A stretch of DNA of 64,000 nt from Uliginosibacterium paludis (lineage in GTDB: Bacteria > Pseudomonadota > Gammaproteobacteria > Burkholderiales > Rhodocyclaceae), in contig NZ_JBDIVF010000004.1 in NCBI RefSeq assembly GCF_039631355.1, positions 186,001-250,000 of the forward strand, in the 5' to 3' direction. The notes beneath the pieces are model-generated. The model was not told where the DNA came from, did no database searches, and was given only the letters and a program-made list of their open reading frames with translations. Positions 35,451 to 42,996 of this stretch are shown here, piece by piece (the stretch's first letter is position 1; every line of letters starts with the position of its first letter). The position numbers and the translations under genes are program-made.

Positions 35451-35621
35451 AACGCTGGCACCGCATGCTGTCATCTCCGGGGTTCTCCGCCCTGTACGAC
35501 TCGCGGATCGCTTTTCCAGCGCACTGATCACACTGATCCACATTTCCCTTTCCGTTCTGGACGCCCGGCAATCCCGCAGATTGCCCACCCTCCCCGCACA
35601 TATCTTTTTCAGGGTCATCCC

Positions 35622-36878
35622 ATGCATCTGTCAGAGCTCAAGGCTCTCCATGTCAGCCAACTCCTCGAGATGGCTCACGCCAACGGCATCGAAGGCGCCA
35701 ACCGTCTGCGCAAACAGGAACTCGTGTTTGCCCTGCTGAAGAATCACGCGAAAAAAGGGGAGCCGATCTTCGGCGACGGCGCTCTGGAAATCCTGCCTGA
35801 CGGCTTCGGCTTTCTCCGCTCACCGGACATTTCCTACCTGGCGGGCACGGACGACATCTACGTTTCGCCCTCGCAGATCCGCCGTTTCAACCTGCACACC
35901 GGTGACACCATCGAAGGCGAGATCCGCACGCCGAAAGACGGCGAGCGCTACTTCGCACTGGTCAAGCTCGACAAGATCAACAGCGAGCCGCCCGAGAATG
36001 CCAAGCACAAGATCCTCTTCGAAAACCTCACGCCGCTCCACCCGAACAAGGTCTTCAAGCTCGAGCGCGAAATGCGCGGCGAAGAAAACATCACCAGTCG
36101 CGTGATCGACATGATCGCGCCGATCGGCAAGGGACAGCGCGGTCTGCTCGTCGCTCCGCCGAAGTCGGGCAAGACGGTGATGCTGCAGAACATTGCTCAC
36201 GCCATCACCGCCAATCATCCGGAAGCCGTGCTGATCGTTCTGCTGATCGACGAGCGCCCGGAAGAAGTCACCGAAATGCAGCGTTCGGTCAAGGGCGAAG
36301 TGATTGCTTCCACCTTCGACGAGCCGGCCACGCGCCACGTCCAGGTCGCGGAAATGGTGATCGAAAAGGCCAAGCGCCTGGTCGAACACAAGCGCGACGT
36401 GATCATCCTGCTTGATTCGCTCACGCGTCTGGCCCGCGCCTACAACACCGTGGTGCCGGCCTCCGGCAAGGTACTGACCGGCGGCGTGGACGCCAACGCC
36501 CTGCAGAAACCCAAGCGCTTCTTCGGTGCGGCACGTAACGTCGAGGAAGGAGGCTCGCTGACCATCATCGCCACCGCGCTGATCGACACCGGCAGCCGCA
36601 TGGACGAAGTGATCTACGAAGAATTCAAGGGCACCGGCAACATGGAAGTGCACCTCGACCGCCGCATGGCCGAGAAGCGCATCTACCCGGCCATCAACGT
36701 CAACCGCTCCGGCACCCGCCGCGAGGAGCTGCTGATCGAGCCGGCTCAACTCCAGAAAATCTGGGTGCTGCGCAAGCTGCTCTACGGCATGGACGACCTC
36801 GACGCGATGGACTTCCTGCTCGACAAGATCCGCCAGACCAAGGGTAACAACGAGTTTTTCGACGCGATGCGTCGCTGA
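35622..36878 (+). CDS. rho: Transcription termination factor Rho
   Basis: 418 residues. N-terminal MHLSELKALHVSQLLEMA, RNA-binding cold-shock-like domain with DGFGFLRSPD (about 60-69), Walker A APPKSGKTVML (about 181), Walker B VIILLDSLTRLARAYN and the Q/R-loop region. Hexameric RNA helicase that ends transcription. A 220-base leader separates it from trxA; rho mRNAs are often autoregulated in such leaders. Confidence 0.98.
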   Translation: MHLSELKALHVSQLLEMAHANGIEGANRLRKQELVFALLKNHAKKGEPIFGDGALEILPDGFGFLRSPDISYLAGTDDIYVSPSQIRRFNLHTGDTIEGEIRTPKDGERYFALVKLDKINSEPPENAKHKILFENLTPLHPNKVFKLEREMRGEENITSRVIDMIAPIGKGQRGLLVAPPKSGKTVMLQNIAHAITANHPEAVLIVLLIDERPEEVTEMQRSVKGEVIASTFDEPATRHVQVAEMVIEKAKRLVEHKRDVIILLDSLTRLARAYNTVVPASGKVLTGGVDANALQKPKRFFGAARNVEEGGSLTIIATALIDTGSRMDEVIYEEFKGTGNMEVHLDRRMAEKRIYPAINVNRSGTRREELLIEPAQLQKIWVLRKLLYGMDDLDAMDFLLDKIRQTKGNNEFFDAMRR

Positions 36879-36892
36879 GCGCCCGGGCTAAC

Positions 36893-36921
36893 TTGCGGCA
36901 GGGCCAAAGTCCTGCCATAAT
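36893..36921 (+). promoter_or_regulatory. Sigma-70-type promoter for rpmE
   Basis: TTGCGG, 17 bases, CATAAT, 58 bases before the rpmE ATG and 15 bases after the rho stop. GGCAGG and CCTGCC inside the spacer form a small inverted repeat that might serve as an operator or as part of a rho 3' hairpin. Confidence 0.6.
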
Positions 36922-36979
36922 CCGCAGTCTTATTTTCAAGGGCGGTCACATCCGCCGCCCGCGCAACAAGGAATCCGTC

Positions 36980-37186
36980 ATGAAGACCGAAGGCCATCCG
37001 AATTACGCTGACGTGCAAGTTACCTGCTCCTGCGGCAGCACATTCACCACCCGTTCCACGCTGGGCAAGCCCGGTTACCATGTGGAAGTGTGCTCCGAAT
37101 GCCACCCGTTCTGGACCGGCAAGCAGAAGATTGTCGACACGGCTGGCCGCGTCGAGCGCTTCAAGCAGAAGTACGGCCGTCGCTGA
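36980..37186 (+). CDS. rpmE: Ribosomal protein L31 (zinc-binding form)
   Basis: 68 residues from ATG 36980 with AAGGA at 6-base spacing. MKTEGHPNY start, cysteines at 16, 18, 37 and 40 (TCSCGS and CSECHPFWTGKQ) of the C+ zinc form, and basic tail RVERFKQKYGRR. 50S subunit protein bridging to the 30S head. The zinc form implies a zinc-free paralogue could exist elsewhere. Own promoter and strong terminator. Confidence 0.97.
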   Translation: MKTEGHPNYADVQVTCSCGSTFTTRSTLGKPGYHVEVCSECHPFWTGKQKIVDTAGRVERFKQKYGRR

Positions 37187-37212
37187 GCGACTGCGTGCCA
37201 AGGCACGCCGTA

Positions 37213-37250
37213 CAAAAAAAGGCAGCCCGCGGGCTGCCTTTTGTTTTTTT
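37213..37250 (+). terminator. Rho-independent terminator of rpmE
   Basis: A run of A, GGCAGCC, CGCG loop, GGCTGCC and TTTTGTTTTTTT form a long strong hairpin, 27 bases after the rpmE stop. Confidence 0.93.
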
Positions 37251-37330
37251 GCCAGCACGGACAGGACTGCGGATGTTTTGCTGTCCGAAGGTCTTACAAT
37301 CCTGCGACCCAACCGGTGTCCGGTCTACGC

Positions 37331-38977
37331 ATGCACACAGAACAGTTCACTGAATTCCCGAGCAGCAAACCTGCCATCCACGTGCCGAACTGGGCACTCA
37401 TCCTGCTGTTTCTGGCCTACGCCCTGCCGGCGAATATTGGCCACGCGCCTTGGCGGGGCGACGACGCCGAGCACATCGGCGTAGCCTTCAGCATGATGCT
37501 GGACGGCACCTGGCTCACCCCCCAGATTGCCGGCCAGGCCTTCCTCGATTCCCCTCCTCTCGCATACTGGCTCGGCGCACTCAGCGGCAAGCTGCTGGGC
37601 TGGCTGCTGCCGCTGCATGACGCCATCCGTCTCTCCATGGTGGGCACGCTGGGCGTCATGATCCTTTGCCTGCGGCACGCCGCGCGTGATCTCTACGGAC
37701 GCGAGTCTGCCTCCGCAGCCGCGATGCTGTCGATCGGCTCAGTCGGTCTGCTGGTGCACGCCCATGAGATGCAGCCGCTCATCACGCTTGCCAGCGCGGT
37801 AGCAGGCGTGATCTATGGTCTGGTCCAGATGCGCAAGCGTACCAGGCAAGCCCCCTTCATCACCGGCATCGCCACCGCGGCCTGCTTTCTCTCCGGCGGC
37901 CTGCCAGGCTTGCTGGCCAGCCTGCCGGTATGGCTGGTCCTGCCACTGAGCGAACCCTCCCTGCGTGACGCCCGGCTGCTCCGGCAGTTTGCCCTTGCCT
38001 TTCTGACTGCACTGGCGCTGTCTCTCCCCTGGCCTTTCCTCCTCGCCGTTTTCGACCCCGGCTTTCTCGACGCCTGGTGGCAGAATCAGCTCGACCTGAT
38101 CCTGCCCCACACCAGCCATCTGGCGCACGGCAAGGACTTTGCGAATCTGGTCGGGTGGTTTACCTGGCCGCTCTGGCCACTGGTGATATGGTCCCTCTGG
38201 CTGCGTCGCCGCAGCCTGCGCGAGTTCGGTCACCTCATCCCGCTGGCCGCGGCGCTGTTCAGTCTGATACTCGCAACAGGCACCGGCGGCATGCGTCCGG
38301 CCAATCTCGTGCCACTCCTGCCGCCTCTGATCGTGATGGCATCGGGTGAACAGTGCCGCCTGCGTCGAGGGGCCGCCAACGCATTCGACTGGTTCGGCCT
38401 GATCACCTTCAGCATGGTCGGCATTGCGCTCTGGCTGGCCTGGCTGGCCATGCATTTCGGCTGGCCCGAGCCGCTGTCGCGAAACATTCTCCGCCTGCTG
38501 CCCGGCTTCCAGCCCAGCTGGGCCTGGTACCAGTTGCTGATCGCTGTCTCGCTCTCGGCTGGCTGGCTGATTGCACTGTTCAGACTGCCCTTCTTCCAGC
38601 TCCGGGGTGCCGTGCGCTGGGCCATCGGGGTCACGCTGACCTGGGGCCTGGCCACCACACTCTGTTTTTCCTGGTTCGACTACAACAAGAATTACCAGCC
38701 GGTTTCTACCGCCATTGCGGGCGCCGTCGCGCGCCAGAAGCTGGAAGGCTGCGTCGCGGGCATCGATGTGGGCGACTCGCAGCGTGCGGCCTTCCTGTAC
38801 TTCAACAATCTGAGGATCGCGCCGCGAACCGCTGCCTGCGAACTGAAGCTCGCCTACGCCACAGGCCGGAACCCGCTGCCTGTCGCACCGGAAGGATGGG
38901 AAACGGTCTGGCAGATGGAACGCGGCAGTGGCAGGCTCGGCGAACGTTTTGCGCTGTATCGCCGTCCGGCGGACTGA
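37331..38977 (+). CDS. ArnT/GT39-like membrane glycosyltransferase
   Basis: 548 residues from ATG 37331. Around ten or more hydrophobic segments. The first loop carries GDDAEHIGVAFSMML and FLDSPPLAYWLGA, the acidic and substrate-binding pattern of ArnT/PMT (GT-C) enzymes that use polyprenyl-phosphate sugars. The C-terminal ~100 residues (GCVAGIDVGDSQRAAFLYFN) are periplasmic-looking. Target (lipid A, glycan or protein) cannot be told. Convergent with the gene at 38983, 5 bases apart. Confidence 0.82.
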   Translation: MHTEQFTEFPSSKPAIHVPNWALILLFLAYALPANIGHAPWRGDDAEHIGVAFSMMLDGTWLTPQIAGQAFLDSPPLAYWLGALSGKLLGWLLPLHDAIRLSMVGTLGVMILCLRHAARDLYGRESASAAAMLSIGSVGLLVHAHEMQPLITLASAVAGVIYGLVQMRKRTRQAPFITGIATAACFLSGGLPGLLASLPVWLVLPLSEPSLRDARLLRQFALAFLTALALSLPWPFLLAVFDPGFLDAWWQNQLDLILPHTSHLAHGKDFANLVGWFTWPLWPLVIWSLWLRRRSLREFGHLIPLAAALFSLILATGTGGMRPANLVPLLPPLIVMASGEQCRLRRGAANAFDWFGLITFSMVGIALWLAWLAMHFGWPEPLSRNILRLLPGFQPSWAWYQLLIAVSLSAGWLIALFRLPFFQLRGAVRWAIGVTLTWGLATTLCFSWFDYNKNYQPVSTAIAGAVARQKLEGCVAGIDVGDSQRAAFLYFNNLRIAPRTAACELKLAYATGRNPLPVAPEGWETVWQMERGSGRLGERFALYRRPAD

Positions 38978-38982
38978 TCCGT

Positions 38983-39705
38983 TCAGGCAGGCCAGGCCTG
39001 CTCGAAGGCGGCCAGATGCGGCGAGTCGGGACGCGCCTGCACAAGCTGGCGCAAGCCGCTTCGTGCGGCAGCCAAGGCTGCCGGGGCCTGCTGTCCGAGC
39101 AGCACCGCCTGCCGCAACCGCAGGAAAAGTGCGCACAGCGCCCTGAGCTCGACCTCGGCCTGCACGAGCGCGTATTCACCTTGTTGCACCTGCTTCCAGA
39201 CCGCTTCATGGTGAAAACCGCGGGCAAGCGGCAAGCAGGCAAGGCGCGCAATGACGGACAACTCGGCCGCACCCTCGGCATCACCAAACCACTCGCCAAA
39301 AGCGGGGGCTGCGCACTGCAGCCAGGCGGCATCGTCCGCCGGAAACACCGGACGCAACATGGCGCGCGTCCTGATGCAGGCCAGCGAAGCTTCCTGCCCG
39401 CTCCACCGATCAACCTGTTCCAGCCCTGCCAGCGACTGGAAGATCGCATCCAGCACGCGGGCCTCGTCCGTAGCACAGCACGAAGCCAGCACAATCCGGC
39501 CGTTTTCGAAGCCCGCCGAGGCAAACGCTGCCAGCTGCTGAAAATGCGGTGGGAGCAGGTCATCGATACGGGTGGCGCGACGCCGCTGGAAAGCGTACTC
39601 GGCCACTTCGGTATCCGACAGCGAATCGGGCAGGCAATGCAGCCGGCGCAGGCCGGTCACGTCCGGCACGGTGCTCAGCGCAAGGACGCGGAAACCAGGA
39701 TTCAT
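38983..39705 (-). CDS. Degenerate PolB-type 3'-5' exonuclease-like protein (catalytic residues lost)
   Basis: 240 residues, starting 2 bases after the cysM stop. STVPDVTGLRRLHCLPDSLS, DTEVAEYAFQRRRATRIDDL and LPPHF follow the predicted PolB-related exonuclease family (DNA_pol_B_exo2) almost position for position. The acidic residues of that family are gone: the FDIETVPD motif is LALSTVPD (Ala9, Ser11), WNGxGFDLPVLHYR is WSGQEASLACIRTR (Ser107), and CETDV is AEVEL (Glu186). The central segment is shortened. It is an intact frame, so it looks like a retained, non-catalytic relative. Alignment is from memory of the family. Confidence 0.7.
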   Translation of the reverse strand: MNPGFRVLALSTVPDVTGLRRLHCLPDSLSDTEVAEYAFQRRRATRIDDLLPPHFQQLAAFASAGFENGRIVLASCCATDEARVLDAIFQSLAGLEQVDRWSGQEASLACIRTRAMLRPVFPADDAAWLQCAAPAFGEWFGDAEGAAELSVIARLACLPLARGFHHEAVWKQVQQGEYALVQAEVELRALCALFLRLRQAVLLGQQAPAALAAARSGLRQLVQARPDSPHLAAFEQAWPA

Positions 39706-39707
39706 TT

Positions 39708-40610
39708 TCAGGCCGGAAAGACGCCGGTCGAGAGGTAACGATCTCCCCGGTCGCAGACGATGGAGACGATCACCGCATCGCGCAGTTCCTGCGCGAGCCG
39801 CACGGCCACGCTCATGGCACCGCCGGAGGAAATCCCGGCAAAAATGCCTTCCTCCCGAGCCATGCGACGAGTCATGTCCTCTGCCGCAGCCTGGGCGACG
39901 TTTTCGGTGAGATCCACCCGGCCCGATTCGAAGATGGCCGGCATGTACGCCTCGGGCCACTTCCGGATACCCGGGATCTGGGCCCCTTCCGCAGGCTGGC
40001 AGCCCACGATGCGGATGGCCGGATTCTTTTCCTTGAGGAAGCGCGCAACACCCATGATGGTGCCGGTCGTTCCCATGCTGCTCACGAAGTGGGTAATGCG
40101 ACCACCGGTCTGCTCCCAGATTTCGGGCCCCGTCCCCTCGTAGTGAGCCAGCGGATTGTCGGAGTTCGCGAACTGGTCGAGCACCCGGCCGCGGCCCTCG
40201 TCGCGCATCCGGGTCGCCACATCACGGGCGAGCTCCATGCCGCCTTCGCGGGGCGTAAGAACCAGTTCGGCACCAAAGGCCTTCATGGTCTGACGTCGCT
40301 CGATGCTCTGGTTCTCGGGCATCACGAGAATCATGCGATAGCCGCGCATGGCGGCTGCCATGGCCAGCGCAATGCCGGTGTTGCCACTCGTGGCCTCGAT
40401 CAGGGTGTCCCCCCGATGAATATCACCCCGCGCTTCGGCACGCATGATCATGGACAGTGCAGGCCTGTCCTTGACCGAGCCGGCGGGATTGTTGCCTTCG
40501 AGCTTGGCCAGTACGACGTTGCCGCGCTCCGCTGCCAGACTGCCCGGCAAACGCTTGAGTTGCACCAGCGGCGTGCGGCCTACGTAATCTTCCAGGGTGG
40601 GGTAGTTCAT
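39708..40610 (-). CDS. cysM: CysM, cysteine synthase B
   Basis: 300 residues from ATG 40610. YVGRTPLVQLKRLPG, the PLP-lysine motif EGNNPAGSVKDRPA (Lys about 46), EATSGNTGIALAMAA and SSMGTTGTIMGVARFLKEKN, with the short CysM-type length. Makes cysteine from O-acetylserine and sulfide or thiosulfate. Co-directional with the pseudo-exonuclease gene, 2-base gap. Confidence 0.95.
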   Translation of the reverse strand: MNYPTLEDYVGRTPLVQLKRLPGSLAAERGNVVLAKLEGNNPAGSVKDRPALSMIMRAEARGDIHRGDTLIEATSGNTGIALAMAAAMRGYRMILVMPENQSIERRQTMKAFGAELVLTPREGGMELARDVATRMRDEGRGRVLDQFANSDNPLAHYEGTGPEIWEQTGGRITHFVSSMGTTGTIMGVARFLKEKNPAIRIVGCQPAEGAQIPGIRKWPEAYMPAIFESGRVDLTENVAQAAAEDMTRRMAREEGIFAGISSGGAMSVAVRLAQELRDAVIVSIVCDRGDRYLSTGVFPA

Positions 40611-40684
40611 GTGGGGGCGAGAGCAGAAGTGCGACAAGCCCACATGATACCGGAGAGCGTCAGCCCGGAAGCGGGCCGAGCGAT

Positions 40685-40996
40685 TCAGTCGGCGCGGGAC
40701 TGGATGGCGGCAAGCGCCAGGGAATGCTGCTGCAGTTCCCTCATCTGCCCGGCCAGCGCGGCCAGATAGTCTCCGAGCATGCCCATCATCTGCTGAACCG
40801 CGATCTGCGGCGTTCCGGCTTCGGCCCTCGAGTGGTCGATGAGCCCTTGCAGTTGCATCAGATCCGGCGCCATCGACGCCGGAGCCGAAGCAATGAAGCG
40901 GTCAATCAGCGCCTTGCGCTCGGCGAAGTAGCGGGCCGGCTCTTCTTCGGCGAGCGTGCGCCAGTGTTCGAAATCGAATTCAAAATCAAATTGCAT
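40685..40996 (-). CDS. DUF3135-like protein
   Basis: 103 residues. FDFEFDFEHWRTLAEEEPARY and the following short helices (RFIASAP, LQGLIDHSRA) fit DUF3135, a small cytosolic family of unknown function. Acidic N terminus, helical C terminus ending in HSLALAAIQ. 74 bases upstream of cysM and co-directional, so possibly in the same transcript. Confidence 0.7.
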   Translation of the reverse strand: MQFDFEFDFEHWRTLAEEEPARYFAERKALIDRFIASAPASMAPDLMQLQGLIDHSRAEAGTPQIAVQQMMGMLGDYLAALAGQMRELQQHSLALAAIQSRAD

Positions 40997-41148
40997 GACA
41001 TCCTGCTTTCTGCTGCCTGGCGATCATGAGGGGAGTTCATGCAAGAGCCAGGCCACCATCGTTACCGGCACCTCATCAGGGAAGTGCCTGACCCGATTTG
41101 ACACCGAGTTCCGCTGCCAGGCAATCGGCGAGCCCGGATTCAATTGTA

Positions 41149-41180
41149 AAAAAACGCGCCAGCGTGATGCACGGCGCGTT
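41149..41180 (-). terminator. Terminator of the SGNH esterase gene
   Basis: On the minus strand AACGCGCC / GGCGCGTT with a 12-base loop is followed by TTTTT, 24 bases beyond the stop at 41204. Confidence 0.85.
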
Positions 41181-41203
41181 TTGGGGAGCAGGCGTGAAAC
41201 CGC

Positions 41204-42793
41204 TCAGCGCAATTTCGCGGCCAGCGCTTCGAGCCCGGCGGTTTCCTTGATGCCCTCGGCCACCATGGCGGCTACCGCGCGCGCGCCGGCCTCCTGGAAG
41301 TGCGTGGTATCCGGCTTGGCCTGCGTTCCGCTCGACTGGGTGCCATACCAGGGGTACTTTGCCGGGTCGACCGCCAGCCAGTAGTTTTTCCAGTCCGACT
41401 GGTGTGCGTTGGCGAAAGCGATGGTTCTGGCTTCGATATCGATCAACGGCAAACGGTTTGCCCGCGCCGTATCCCGGATGGTCTGGCTGTAGTCCCCGGT
41501 GAAGGCAAAGCCGCCGCTCCCCTGCCCGGCCGAGGTGAAGTGATTCGGCACGACCGGGAAGCCCTCCTTCCGGTTGCTGTTCCAGACCCGCGTCGTCGGC
41601 GTCATGATGACGGGGATGGCACCACGGGCACGCGCCTCCTTCACATAGGTCTCGAGCGAAGCCTGGAAGCTCATTTCAGGCTTGCCGACCGGAAATTGTC
41701 TGCGCCCCTGCGCATCGTTCGGATAGGTACACAGGTTCGCGACGTCGGCCGCCCCGCGGCTGCCCTTGGAGCCATCGCAGTTCTGATCGTTGTGGCCGTG
41801 ATGGATGATCACGTAGTCGCCCGGGCGCAGGTATTGCGCCATTTCCTGCCAGTAGCCCTGGTTGTAGAAATTGCGCGAACTGCGTCCGGACTTCGCGTTG
41901 TTGAGTACCTTGACCCGGGCGTCCGACTTGAAGAGTTCCTCGAACACCTGGCCCCAGCCCATGCGGGGCAGACGGAATTTCTCATAGGTGCTGGCGGTCG
42001 AGTCCCCCACGATCAGCACGCGGGTCCAGGCCGGATCCTTGATCCGGGCGAGTGCGGCCTGCGCACTGTGCAGATCGAGCGGCTCCTCGTTGCCCACATA
42101 ACGGTACTCCGTATCCAGGATGGAAGTGCCGCCCGGCACGCCGGTATCGTTGTCGTAGCCGCGGTTATGCACCAGAACGCTCAGAACGGCATCAGCCCCC
42201 TTGCCGTCAGCCTTCATCGGGGTCGTGACCGGATCGAAGCGTTCGGCATCCGCCACGCCGGCATCCTTCAGCGCCTGCAGCACGGCAGGCAGCCCGCCGG
42301 CGTTCTTTTCCCGGATCAGGCCGGCATCGATCCCTGCGGTCGTTCCCTTGTCGAGCAGCGCTTGTGGCCCTTTGTATTTCAGCGCGCTGGCAACACTGCT
42401 GAGCGCGCGATCGGACAAGGCATTGAGGTTGCCAACATTGCTCTGGCCGGGCTTGAGATCAGGCAGCAGGGCGCCGAAGCATTTGGCCCAGGGCCGCGCG
42501 CTGTCGGAGCAGTTGTCATTGCCAGGTTCTACCGCCAGCAGCATCAATGGCGCCTGCATACCCTCAACGTCCAGCGCATAACGCCCCTGGCCGTCTGCGC
42601 GGGCCTCCCGCTTCTGCCCCCTGGCATCGAAAACACTGACCCGCGCATTGGCCATCGGCCCGCCCTGCGACACCACGCCCTCCAGCAGGGTGCCAGCAGG
42701 ACGGGAAGCCTTCAAGCTACAGCCCGCACCGATCAGCATCAGGCTGACTGGCAGGACGAGCGCCGCCAGCAATTCGTGTTTTGCAAAAGCCAT
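41204..42793 (-). CDS. Rhamnogalacturonan-acetylesterase-like SGNH hydrolase lipoprotein
   Basis: 529 residues. Signal peptide with lipobox IGAGC (Cys25). Residues about 34-85 look like a carboxypeptidase-regulatory/transthyretin-like beta domain (GVVSQGGPMANARVSVFDA, DGQGRYALDV), followed by a helical linker. The catalytic SGNH domain (about 255-525) has VGDSTAS (Ser265), GHND (Asn335) and DTTHF (Asp495, His498) as in rhamnogalacturonan acetylesterases (CE12). It would deacetylate pectin at the cell surface. The N-terminal 230 residues are unusual for that family. Own terminator. Confidence 0.85.
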   Translation of the reverse strand: MAFAKHELLAALVLPVSLMLIGAGCSLKASRPAGTLLEGVVSQGGPMANARVSVFDARGQKREARADGQGRYALDVEGMQAPLMLLAVEPGNDNCSDSARPWAKCFGALLPDLKPGQSNVGNLNALSDRALSSVASALKYKGPQALLDKGTTAGIDAGLIREKNAGGLPAVLQALKDAGVADAERFDPVTTPMKADGKGADAVLSVLVHNRGYDNDTGVPGGTSILDTEYRYVGNEEPLDLHSAQAALARIKDPAWTRVLIVGDSTASTYEKFRLPRMGWGQVFEELFKSDARVKVLNNAKSGRSSRNFYNQGYWQEMAQYLRPGDYVIIHHGHNDQNCDGSKGSRGAADVANLCTYPNDAQGRRQFPVGKPEMSFQASLETYVKEARARGAIPVIMTPTTRVWNSNRKEGFPVVPNHFTSAGQGSGGFAFTGDYSQTIRDTARANRLPLIDIEARTIAFANAHQSDWKNYWLAVDPAKYPWYGTQSSGTQAKPDTTHFQEAGARAVAAMVAEGIKETAGLEALAAKLR

Positions 42794-42930
42794 GGAATCC
42801 TCCGGGGAACAATCAGTGCGGAACCCGCCAAAAGATCGCCATCATGCACCGCGCCAGCCCCCGCCGTCTTGATGGAAATTGCCCAGGCCCGGCTGCTGCC
42901 GCACTGCACCGGACGACAGGCCGGAAGCGG

Positions 42931-42957
42931 TCAAGTTCATGAATCCCCTGCCGTAAG
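42931..42957 (+). promoter_or_regulatory. FliA-like (sigma-28) promoter before the chemoreceptor
   Basis: TCAAGTTC, 11 bases, GCCGTAAG. Spacing equals the consensus TAAAGTTT-N11-GCCGATAA, and the GCCG core and AAGTT are present. It lies 39 bases before the ATG. Chemoreceptor genes are classic FliA targets. Confidence 0.65.
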
Positions 42958-42996
42958 AAAGGCGACAACACCCTTCAAACCGAGGAAGATCACGAC

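Noticed and set aside
35820..36749. Minus-strand frame opposite rho
   Set aside because: Shadow of a highly conserved gene; no independent support.
37739..39136. Minus-strand frame across the ArnT-like gene
   Set aside because: Composition is Gln/Gly/Arg-rich as in antisense shadows, and it overlaps two well-supported genes.
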